Origin: Lentihominibacter excrementipullorum
GTDB lineage: Bacteria > Bacillota > Clostridia > Peptostreptococcales > Anaerovoracaceae
Direction of reading: 5' to 3'
DNA length: 8,897 nt
Assembly: GCA_018713975.1 (NCBI GenBank)
Contig: DVOB01000046.1
Span: 1-8,897, forward strand
A program made the position numbers and the translations under genes. Of the stretch, positions 1-4,586 are shown piece after piece (position 1 is the stretch's first letter; each line of letters begins with the position of its first letter). The notes below the pieces were generated by a model. That model was not told where the DNA came from and made no database searches. It saw only the letters and a list, made by a program, of their open reading frames with translations.

Positions 1-49
1 AGGTTGAAAGCATTATACAACAGGGGACAACCGCATTCAAGGTGCTTTA

Positions 50-78
50 TTGACAACAGTAAACCAATGGCATATAAT
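50..78 (+). promoter_or_regulatory. Consensus housekeeping promoter of the orphan RNA
   Basis: TTGACA at 50-55 and TATAAT at 73-78 are separated by exactly 17 bp, so both hexamers match the sigma-A/sigma-70 consensus perfectly. The predicted start of transcription is near position 85. No ORF with a ribosome site follows; instead a structured stretch and an intrinsic terminator do. A perfect promoter of this kind suggests strong constitutive transcription, which suits a stable RNA better than a weakly expressed mRNA. Confidence 0.85.
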
Positions 79-84
79 ATACTT

Positions 85-216
85 AACAAGGCAGCCGACA
101 GGTAGCGTGCCCTACCCGTTCCGGCGAAATAAGTTAACTTAGTAAAGCCACCTATCCGGCCAAGGAAACAAGGTGGCTTTACTTATTTCGATATGCGCCT
201 GGCAGGCGCGTTTTTT
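85..216 (+). ncRNA. Candidate small noncoding RNA, about 130 nt, unassigned family
   Basis: The segment between the promoter and the intrinsic terminator folds readily. Stem-loop 1 pairs GCCG (94-97) with CGGC (122-125) and, across an internal loop, GGTAG (101-105) with CTACC (112-116). Stem-loop 2 has a perfect 12-bp inner helix, 141-152 with 172-183, closing a 19-nt loop (153-171). An outer helix pairs 126-131 with 184-189, and the 9-nt stretch 132-140 is left as a one-sided bulge. The terminator hairpin forms the 3' end. There is no ATG with a Shine-Dalgarno in this stretch, and the next gene lies on the opposite strand, so it is not a leader. I compared it from memory with SRP RNA, 6S RNA, tmRNA, RNase P RNA, T-boxes and common riboswitches and found no convincing match. 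The stretch at 100-116 loosely recalls an SRP Alu-domain segment, but the conserved S-domain loop is missing. The RNA call is inferred from architecture. Confidence 0.65.
195..216 (+). terminator. Intrinsic terminator of the orphan RNA
   Basis: GCGCCT (195-200) and AGGCGC (204-209) form a 6-bp GC-rich stem with a three-base loop. A G and six T residues (211-216) follow. The T-run is only on the plus-strand side, so it ends the transcript from the promoter at 50-78 and does not serve the minus-strand lipoprotein gene that converges on it. Confidence 0.85.
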
Positions 217-237
217 CAACTCTTTTCAGGTCTGAGG

Positions 238-738
238 CTATTCCGTGATAACGCTTGCAGGGTCTGTTGCCAATATCAGCTCGGCGGAATCCCCCATCAG
301 GTAAATCGTGTAGAGCTGCTGGGAATCATCGTCGTCTGCAGCTTCATTGCTTTCCATAAGCTCTGCCGCGTCGACGACAACCTCTTCGCCGTCAACCATG
401 GAGGTCATTCTGGCGTACAGGCCTATCTCAGCCTCTTTTGTGATATTGGTATCAGCTATATAGTATCCGTCCTCGTATCCGGAGTTGGGTACTACCTCTT
501 TCTCCGTTATGGTGATGCTGTAGGAATCGCCATTTTGTGTCACGTCGATGGAACCAAGCATGGTGACCGCTCCGTCGGTCATAAGCTGATCGCTGTACTC
601 ACCGTGCAGATAATCGACAGTTATATCAGGTTCGCTTATGGTATTTCCTGATTTTTCCTCACCGCATCCTGTCAGGCAGTACATGGAAAAAGCCAATACG
701 GTGAGAATCAAAAAAATCAATCCCTTTTTCTTTTTCAT
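238..738 (-). CDS. Small secreted lipoprotein of unknown function
   Basis: This encodes a 166-residue protein with a clear type II signal peptide: a run of four Lys after the initiator Met, a hydrophobic stretch at about residues 7-22, and a lipobox L22-T-G-C25. It should be lipidated on Cys25 and anchored on the outer face of the membrane. The mature part is acidic, rich in short beta-prone Ile/Thr/Val stretches, and has an Asp cluster (ADDDD) near residues 134-138. I recognise no catalytic motif or named domain. The start at 738 is preferred because AGGAG sits 7 nt upstream; the in-frame ATG at 762 has no ribosome site and would put charged residues before the signal peptide. It has its own promoter, and no terminator is visible beyond its stop on this strand. 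It is divergent from sfsA, and nothing in the context reveals its job. The existence of the gene is well supported; its function is unknown. Confidence 0.85.
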   Translation of the reverse strand: MKKKKGLIFLILTVLAFSMYCLTGCGEEKSGNTISEPDITVDYLHGEYSDQLMTDGAVTMLGSIDVTQNGDSYSITITEKEVVPNSGYEDGYYIADTNITKEAEIGLYARMTSMVDGEEVVVDAAELMESNEAADDDDSQQLYTIYLMGDSAELILATDPASVITE

Positions 739-783
739 TGTAGTTCTCCTGTAGACAGACATTTTGATATAAACTTTACCGAT

Positions 784-812
784 ATTCTACACTTTATGGT
801 AAATTCTTTCAA
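784..812 (-). promoter_or_regulatory. Promoter of the lipoprotein gene
   Basis: Read on the minus strand, TTGAAA (812 to 807) and TAGAAT (789 to 784) are separated by 17 bp, close to the sigma-A consensus. Transcription would begin near 777, giving a leader of about 40 nt that contains the AGGAG (750 to 746) in front of the ATG at 738. Confidence 0.75.
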
Positions 813-827
813 GTAAAATGAATGAAA

Positions 828-879
828 TATAATAAAAATGTAACATTTTTTTCTTTGGTTGAAGAAAATCTGGTAAAAT
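828..879 (+). promoter_or_regulatory. Possible sfsA promoter elements (two candidate -10 boxes)
   Basis: Two -10-like hexamers lie upstream of sfsA: TATAAT at 828-833 and TAAAAT at 874-879. Neither has a convincing -35 hexamer at 16-18 bp. If the downstream box is used, transcription would start at or next to the ATG at 886. If the upstream box is used, the leader would be about 45 nt and still lack a ribosome site. The assignment is uncertain. Confidence 0.35.
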
Positions 880-885
880 CAGATC

Positions 886-1599
886 ATGAAATACGAAAAG
901 ATATGCAGAGGGAAATTCATATCAAGGCCCAATAGATTTATAGCCGAAGTGGAGACAGGCGGATATGTGCGACGCGCACATGTGAGGAACACAGGCCGGT
1001 GCCGCGAGCTGCTGGTGACAGGCGCGGACCTGATAATGGAGGATTTTCGTGACAGGATGGGAAAGAGAAAGCTGGAATATTCTCTCATCGGTGTGACGAA
1101 AGAGACCGCGCGAGGACCGATCCTCATCAATGTAGATTCCCAGGCGCCCAATAAAGTGGTGGGTGAGGCGCTGAGGTCCGGGAAGCTTCGGATAGGCGAT
1201 ATGAAAAAGGCCGAGGTCGTAAAAAGTGAATATACCTACGGGACGTCACGCCTGGATTTTTATGTGAAGGACGAGACTGGCAGAGAGGCGCTGGTGGAAG
1301 TGAAGGGCGTGACATTGGAAGAGGATGGGGCGGCGATGTTCCCCGACGCTCCGACTGAGAGAGGCGTTAAACATATAAGGGAGCTTATGGGAGCGGCGTC
1401 ATCGGGGTACGTGGCTTGTGTGATCTTCGTCATACAGATGAAAGGGATAGATTTTTTCAGACCTAACGACAGAACTCATGCTGAGTTCGGAGAAGTGCTC
1501 CGTGAAGCGCAGAAGGCCGGTGTGGAAGTGTTGGCTTACGATTGTATCGTGGGAGAGGACAGCCTGCGGCTGGATGCGCCGGTGGAGATCAAGCTGTAG
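886..1599 (+). CDS. sfsA: SfsA family DNA-binding/nuclease-like protein
   Basis: The 237-residue product matches the SfsA family in length and pattern. The N-terminal part (about 1-80) has the family's FIAEV and HVRNTGRCREL segments, expected to form an OB-like fold. The C-terminal part has the nuclease-like core: SRLDFYV (Asp124), VEVKGVTLEE (Glu138, Lys140) and FPDAPTERGVKHIREL (152-167), which corresponds to a PD-(D/E)xK-type active site. In Escherichia coli, SfsA was named for stimulating sugar (maltose) fermentation and binds DNA; its enzymatic role in most bacteria is not settled. The ATG at 886 fits the family N-terminus, an in-frame TAA at 874-876 excludes an earlier start, and the next in-frame Met is about residue 51. 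There is no Shine-Dalgarno upstream. The gene appears monocistronic, with its own candidate promoter region and a new promoter downstream, although no clear terminator follows its stop. Confidence 0.93.
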   Translation: MKYEKICRGKFISRPNRFIAEVETGGYVRRAHVRNTGRCRELLVTGADLIMEDFRDRMGKRKLEYSLIGVTKETARGPILINVDSQAPNKVVGEALRSGKLRIGDMKKAEVVKSEYTYGTSRLDFYVKDETGREALVEVKGVTLEEDGAAMFPDAPTERGVKHIRELMGAASSGYVACVIFVIQMKGIDFFRPNDRTHAEFGEVLREAQKAGVEVLAYDCIVGEDSLRLDAPVEIKL

Positions 1600-1746
1600 A
1601 CCGTGCCGTTGGCATGAGCGGTGACGTGAGCAGTGTGAAAAGCGATTCCCCGGGAGCATATCCAGCGATGTGATATAGCAATTAGACATGTAAAGGTGCG
1701 ACAGATATAATAACATCATGAGTTCCGGATTTTTGAAGGAGACGAA
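1600..1746. other. sfsA-to-small-ORF gap: weak inverted repeat and leader
   Basis: No T-tailed terminator follows sfsA. An imperfect inverted repeat, GCATATC (1656-1662) with GATATAGC (1672-1679), gives 7 bp with one bulged A and lies immediately upstream of the -35 box at 1683. It could be an operator, a poor terminator or chance. A 19-codon ATG frame at 1614 has no ribosome site and is not called. The last 30 nt form the leader of the following small ORF. Confidence 0.4.
1683..1711 (+). promoter_or_regulatory. Promoter of the small ORF and acetyltransferase unit
   Basis: TAGACA (1683-1688), one mismatch from the -35 consensus, lies 17 bp from an exact TATAAT (1706-1711). Transcription should start near 1718. 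This leaves a leader of about 29 nt with AAGGAG at 1736-1741 before the ATG at 1747, and about 120 nt before the acetyltransferase start. Confidence 0.8.
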
Positions 1747-1830
1747 ATGCGGATGAAACGGCCAAGACCACAGGCGCCGGGAGCCGGCGTGGGGAACAGC
1801 TGCGGCGACGGCAGGAAATGTAAGGAGTGA
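1747..1830 (+). CDS. Candidate 27-residue small protein or leader peptide
   Basis: An ATG at 1747 follows AAGGAG with 5 nt spacing and lies about 29 nt from a near-consensus promoter, so translation is likely. The frame runs 27 codons to TGA at 1828-1830. The peptide is basic (seven Arg/Lys against two acidic residues). It starts with MRMKRPRPQ, has a Gly/Ala/Pro-rich middle, and ends with two cysteines five residues apart (Cys19 and Cys25 in SCGDGRKCKE). It has no membrane segment or signal peptide. A second in-frame ATG lies at 1753. Its last codons, AAG GAG, form the Shine-Dalgarno of the acetyltransferase gene, whose ATG is 7 nt beyond the stop, so translational coupling is plausible. I recognise no family. 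It could be a real small protein or only a ribosome-loading leader ORF; the low-complexity middle leaves room for chance. Confidence 0.5.
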   Translation: MRMKRPRPQAPGAGVGNSCGDGRKCKE

Positions 1831-1837
1831 TGTCATT

Positions 1838-2401
1838 ATGAGTATAGAGAAGCTTTTAAAGCACCTGGAGAAGGACAATACAGTAATTGGAGGGACTGAT
1901 GCGGGAGAAGTGCTGGATCTGCTTGCCGATGAGGCGATGCGTATCACGGCCGAGCTGAACAATTCGTATCACAGCCCTGAAGAGGTACGCGATATCTTTT
2001 CGCGTTTGACGGGGAACCCGGTCGATGAGTCTTTCAAGATGTTTCCTCCCTTTTATACTGAATGCGGAAAGAACATACATGTTGGGAAGAACGTCTTCAT
2101 TAATTTCTGCTGCCATTTTCAGGATCAGGGCGGTGTATACATAGGCGACGATGTATTGATAGGTTCCAATGTGGTTTTTGCTACCATCAACCACGGCATG
2201 GATCCGGATGAGCGGCACCTGCATCATCTTGAGTCCATACACATAGGGAACAAGGTCTGGATCGGTTCCAATTCTACTGTGCTGCCGGGAGTCACAGTAG
2301 GAGATGGAGCGATCATAGCGGCCGGAGCTGTAGTGGCGAAGGATGTGCCGCCGAAGACGGTGGTTGGAGGTGTTCCTGCCAGGGTGATAAAGGAACTGTG
2401 A
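1838..2401 (+). CDS. Left-handed beta-helix (hexapeptide repeat) O-acetyltransferase, maltose/nodulation acetyltransferase type
   Basis: The 187-residue protein belongs to the acetyl-CoA-dependent acyltransferases with hexapeptide repeats. Residues 1-70 form a mostly helical N-terminal part that differs from the standard Mac domain. From about residue 77 a parallel beta-helix follows, with imperfect [IV]-G-x-x turns (GKNIHVGKNVFINF, VYIGDDVLIGSN). The catalytic His is expected at 119 in INHGMDPDER, equivalent to the HPxDP region of maltose/galactoside acetyltransferases. The C-terminal coils (IHIGNKVWIGSNSTVLPGV, then GDGAIIAAGAVVAKDVP and GGVPARVIKEL) are highly typical of the family and bind CoA at subunit interfaces of a trimer. 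The substrate, a sugar or another hydroxylated or amino compound, cannot be read from the sequence. AAGGAG (1822-1827) lies 10 nt before the ATG, inside the preceding small ORF. A strong terminator follows about 100 nt downstream. Confidence 0.88.
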   Translation: MSIEKLLKHLEKDNTVIGGTDAGEVLDLLADEAMRITAELNNSYHSPEEVRDIFSRLTGNPVDESFKMFPPFYTECGKNIHVGKNVFINFCCHFQDQGGVYIGDDVLIGSNVVFATINHGMDPDERHLHHLESIHIGNKVWIGSNSTVLPGVTVGDGAIIAAGAVVAKDVPPKTVVGGVPARVIKEL

Positions 2402-2499
2402 CAGAGGACGAAGTGGAGGGACGTGAAAAGATAAAAAAACGTCACAAAAACAAGATGATGGCGTATTGCTGAAAGAGAATACAATATATAGTGTTTTTG

Positions 2500-2542
2500 A
2501 CGAGACGAGAATAAAACGATTCTCGTCTCGTTTTTATTTTTT
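2500..2542 (+). terminator. Strong intrinsic terminator after the acetyltransferase gene
   Basis: Positions 2500-2512 and 2519-2531 form a perfect 13-bp stem (core CGAGACGAGAA with its complement) with a six-base loop, AAAACG. A T-rich tail reaches 2542, interrupted by one A. It ends the small ORF/acetyltransferase transcript and separates it from the mraZ promoter that begins about 30 nt later. The upstream flank lacks an A-run, so it is not bidirectional. Confidence 0.95.
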
Positions 2543-2574
2543 GAGCAAAAGTGTCCGCTGGTGGAGTGAATTTG

Positions 2575-2603
2575 TTGATAAATGGTTTGAAGTGGTTTAA
2601 AAT
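2575..2603 (+). promoter_or_regulatory. mraZ (dcw cluster) promoter
   Basis: TTGATA (2575-2580) and TAAAAT (2598-2603) are 17 bp apart, each one mismatch from consensus. The predicted start near 2610 leaves a short leader of about 22 nt, with GGAGG at 2620-2624 ideally placed 7 nt from the mraZ ATG at 2632. The spacer and -10 region are covered by the repeated TGG boxes, which suggests direct occlusion by a repressor. Confidence 0.75.
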
Positions 2604-2621
2604 GGAGATACGAAAAATGGG
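2581..2621 (+). promoter_or_regulatory. Putative MraZ operator: periodic TGG boxes
   Basis: Three boxes of the form AATGG, AGTGG and AATGG have TGG at 2583, 2593 and 2603, exactly 10 bp apart, and a fourth TGGG occurs at 2618. MraZ proteins are known to bind tandem short boxes upstream of their own gene (TGGGN with 10-bp period in Escherichia coli, AAAGTG-type boxes in mycoplasmas) as a ring-shaped oligomer. The arrangement here fits that pattern on one face of the helix and overlaps the core promoter. Assignment to MraZ is inference from position and spacing. Confidence 0.6.
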
Positions 2622-2631
2622 AGGAGACTAA

Positions 2632-3075
2632 ATGTTTGTAGGCAAGTATTACAATTCAATAGACAGCAAGTCTAGGATAATAGTGCCTGCAAAATTCAGG
2701 GACGAGCTGGAGGGCAGATGTATCATCGCCAAGGCTCTGGATCGGTGTCTGACCATTTATCCTAAAGATCAGTGGGAGAAATTCGTGGAGGAGAAGCTGG
2801 ATATCCTTCCGACAGGAAATCCTCAGGCAAGAAAGCTGAGAAGGCACTTTTACTCATCGGCGGCCGAGTGCGATGTGGACAAGCAGGGAAGGCTGACCAT
2901 ACCTCAGGATCTGAGGGAATATGCCGGTATAGAAAAAGATCTGGTGACGATAGGAAGCAACAAAACCATAGAAGTTTGGAGCAAGGAATACTGGAAGGAT
3001 GAGATCGACCCGGATACGGGAGAGCTGATGAATGCCAGTGAAGTGGCGGAAAGCATGGAGCAGTATGGATTTTAA
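2632..3075 (+). CDS. mraZ: Transcriptional regulator MraZ
   Basis: The 147-residue protein has the two-fold SpoVT/AbrB-like architecture of MraZ. The first half contains FVGKYYNSIDSKSRIIVPAKFR (key residues DSKSR, 11-15), and the second half contains DVDKQGRLTIPQDLREYAG (key residues DKQGR, 83-87). The paired DxxxR loops are the DNA-contact signature of the family. MraZ sits at the head of dcw clusters and regulates its own operon, binding short repeated boxes near the promoter, which are visible just upstream. The gene starts at ATG 2632 after GGGAGGAG with 7 nt spacing. Its end overlaps the start of rsmH by 11 nt, as is common for this pair. Length and motifs are intact. Confidence 0.97.
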   Translation: MFVGKYYNSIDSKSRIIVPAKFRDELEGRCIIAKALDRCLTIYPKDQWEKFVEEKLDILPTGNPQARKLRRHFYSSAAECDVDKQGRLTIPQDLREYAGIEKDLVTIGSNKTIEVWSKEYWKDEIDPDTGELMNASEVAESMEQYGF

Positions 3076-4003
3076 ACATGTGCCGGTCTTATATGAGGAG
3101 TGCATATCCAATTTGAAAATAAGAGACGACGGCATTTATGTGGATGGGACGCTGGGAGGGGGCGGACATGCTTCCGGGATAGCGGAACATCTGAGCCGGA
3201 AAGGTATGCTGATCGGAATAGACAGAGACGCAGACGCTATAGAAGCGGCAGGGAAGCGGCTTTCGGATATGGAATGCAAGGTAGAATTGGTTCACGGAAA
3301 TTATTCGGAAATTACGGATATACTGGAAAAACTGGGGGTAAACGGTATAGACGGCGCTTTGCTGGACATAGGAGTCTCTTCTTTCCAGCTGGATAACGCG
3401 GAGCGTGGATTTTCATATATGCACGATGCGCCGCTGGATATGAGGATGAACAGAGACGATGGCTTTTCCGCCTACGACGTGATCAATGGATATGATAAAA
3501 ACAGACTGACGGAAGTCATCAGAAAATACGGCGAGGAAAAATGGGCGTCACGCATAAGTGATTTCATCATTAAACGGAGAAAAACCGGCAAGATAGAGAC
3601 CACAGGCCAGCTGGTGGACGTGATAAAGGCGGCCATCCCGGCATCGGCCAGAAGAGAGGGACCTCATCCTGCCAAGAGGACTTTCCAGGCTGTAAGGATA
3701 GAAGTGAATAATGAACTCGAACAGCTTGAAAGGGCGATAGATCGATTCTGCGACGTGCTGTTGCCGGGAGGAAGGCTATGCGTCATAACATTCCATTCTC
3801 TGGAGGATCGTATAGTCAAAGAGGCATTCAACCGCAGGCTGAATCCGTGTACATGCCCTAAGGAATTCCCGGTGTGTGTATGCGGCAAGGTGTCGGATGT
3901 GAACAAGGTCACCGGCAAACCTATTGTCGCGGGAGAAGAAGAGCTGAAACGGAATCCCAGAGCCAGAAGCGCCAAGCTGAGAGTGATAGAAAAGAAGGGG
4001 TAG
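3065..4003 (+). CDS. rsmH: 16S rRNA (cytosine-1402 N4)-methyltransferase RsmH
   Basis: This 312-residue SAM-dependent enzyme methylates N4 of C1402 in the 16S rRNA decoding region. It begins MDFKHVPVLYEEC, the conserved RsmH N-terminus; this ATG at 3065 is chosen over an in-frame ATG at 3032 that would add 11 residues foreign to the family. A GGAG lies 4 nt upstream, inside the mraZ coding sequence. The SAM site is DGTLGGGGH (27-35), followed by the acidic GIDRD (51-55). Other family signatures are LLDIGVSSFQLD, RGFSYM, LDMRM, KRTFQAVRIEVNNEL and ITFHSLEDRIVK. The cysteine-rich CTCPKEFPVCVCG segment near residues 260-272 is typical. It overlaps mraZ by 11 nt and is followed by the FtsL-like gene after 3 nt, so the three are surely cotranscribed. 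The older name is mraW. Confidence 0.97.
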   Translation: MDFKHVPVLYEECISNLKIRDDGIYVDGTLGGGGHASGIAEHLSRKGMLIGIDRDADAIEAAGKRLSDMECKVELVHGNYSEITDILEKLGVNGIDGALLDIGVSSFQLDNAERGFSYMHDAPLDMRMNRDDGFSAYDVINGYDKNRLTEVIRKYGEEKWASRISDFIIKRRKTGKIETTGQLVDVIKAAIPASARREGPHPAKRTFQAVRIEVNNELEQLERAIDRFCDVLLPGGRLCVITFHSLEDRIVKEAFNRRLNPCTCPKEFPVCVCGKVSDVNKVTGKPIVAGEEELKRNPRARSAKLRVIEKKG

Positions 4004-4006
4004 TAC

Positions 4007-4459
4007 ATGATAGCACCTGAAAGATGGTATGAATACCAGGAAAAATATCAGAAATACGGGCTGGATATGAAGCCGCAGCCGGAGCCGGAGAGGAGAAGCC
4101 GCAGAAAGCGAAGAACGAAAAAAGTGGCTTTGCCGTTGGGGAACGGGAAAAAAGCAGCATTTTCGCTGGTGCTGGTAGCAGGGATAGCCATGATAATGCT
4201 GATAATAATAACGGCATACTCGGCTACGCTGAGATATGATATAAATTCCATGATCCGTGAAAACAGCGCGTTGATGGGAGAGATAGAGAACCTGCAGGTG
4301 AAGGTCTACAGTGCCAACAATGTGGACCGCATAGAGAGCAAAGCTACGAGTGAGCTCAAGATGATATATCCCGGCGATGGAGATAAAGTATATATTTCCG
4401 GCAGCGATATCCCGGAGGATGGATTTGCGGATATAATCAAGGAAAAAGCCTATAAATAA
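4007..4459 (+). CDS. ftsL: FtsL-like cell-division protein (septum formation initiator type)
   Basis: The 150-residue protein is a type II bitopic membrane protein. Its cytoplasmic arm of about 49 residues includes a strongly basic cluster, RRSRRKRRTKK (29-39). One membrane segment follows at about 50-71, then a coiled-coil-prone stretch (about 74-103, LRYDINSMIRENSALMGEIE region). A short extracytoplasmic tail carries SELKMIYPGDGDKVYI (115-130), which resembles the end of clostridial FtsL/DivIC-type proteins. FtsL works with FtsB/DivIC and FtsQ/DivIB to activate the FtsW-FtsI septal synthase. Sequence identity in this family is low, so the call rests on topology and on its place between rsmH and the transpeptidase gene. 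GAAGGGG lies 6 nt before the ATG, and the gap to rsmH is 3 nt. The long basic N-terminal arm is larger than in the compact Bacillus protein. Confidence 0.82.
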   Translation: MIAPERWYEYQEKYQKYGLDMKPQPEPERRSRRKRRTKKVALPLGNGKKAAFSLVLVAGIAMIMLIIITAYSATLRYDINSMIRENSALMGEIENLQVKVYSANNVDRIESKATSELKMIYPGDGDKVYISGSDIPEDGFADIIKEKAYK

Positions 4460-4512
4460 TTGATGAAAAGTATAATATGTCGTAGTTAAAGATAATAAAA
4501 TGTAACTGTGAT
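4460..4512 (+). other. AT-rich start of the ftsL-PBP gap, no clear promoter
   Basis: This stretch includes TATAAT at 4471-4476 and GATAAT at 4491-4496, but neither has a recognisable -35 partner at 16-18 bp nor an extended -10 TG. I see no match to sporulation sigma-E or sigma-K promoters that I can defend. The region may be only the spacer before the hairpin at 4513, or it may hold a weak internal promoter. Confidence 0.3.
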
Positions 4513-4556
4513 ACCCGGGCAGAATAAGCTGATTACCATGTCCGGGGTCGCTTTTT
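4513..4556 (+). terminator. Terminator-like hairpin (possible attenuator) inside the dcw cluster
   Basis: ACCC (4513-4516) pairs with GGGT (4545-4548). After a single bulged G4544, GGGCA (4517-4521) pairs with TGTCC (4539-4543), including one G-U pair. This 9-bp stem has a 17-nt loop. CGC and then five T residues (4552-4556) follow, giving the layout of a moderate intrinsic terminator. Only 29 nt separate the T-run from the GTG start of the PBP gene, too little for a new promoter, so the PBP, murF and mraY genes downstream need read-through here unless internal promoters elsewhere serve them. Confidence 0.6.
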
Positions 4557-4586
4557 AAAGGGGAACAAAGTTAAAGGGGAGTAAAG
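4555..4586 (+). repeat. Tandem 16-nt duplication carrying two Shine-Dalgarno copies
   Basis: TTAAAGGGGAACAAAG (4555-4570) is immediately followed by TTAAAGGGGAGTAAAG (4571-4586). The copies match at 14 of 16 positions and abut exactly. Each has an AAAGGGGA ribosome-binding core. The last G of the second copy is the first base of the GTG start codon of the PBP gene. Copy 2 is correctly spaced for initiation at 4586; copy 1 is 16 nt farther upstream and next to the terminator T-run. Confidence 0.85.

Noticed and set aside
85..125. Possible SRP RNA Alu-domain resemblance (AGGTAGCG with TGCCCT and ACCC)
   Set aside because: Only a short stretch is similar; the universally conserved S-domain tetraloop region is absent and the rest folds differently.
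193..651. Plus-strand open frame of 152 codons opposite the lipoprotein gene
   Set aside because: It starts at the terminator hairpin of the orphan RNA, has no ribosome site, is Cys- and aromatic-rich without family features, and is antisense to a gene with signal peptide, lipobox and promoter.
1614..1673. 19-codon ATG frame just after sfsA
   Set aside because: No ribosome site and no promoter in front; indistinguishable from chance.
3032..3064. Upstream in-frame ATG for rsmH
   Set aside because: It would add 11 residues not found in the family; the ATG at 3065 gives the canonical N-terminus and has its own GGAG.
4471..4496. Internal promoter before the PBP gene based on TATAAT/GATAAT
   Set aside because: No -35 hexamer at acceptable spacing and no extended -10; AT-rich sequence gives such hits by chance.
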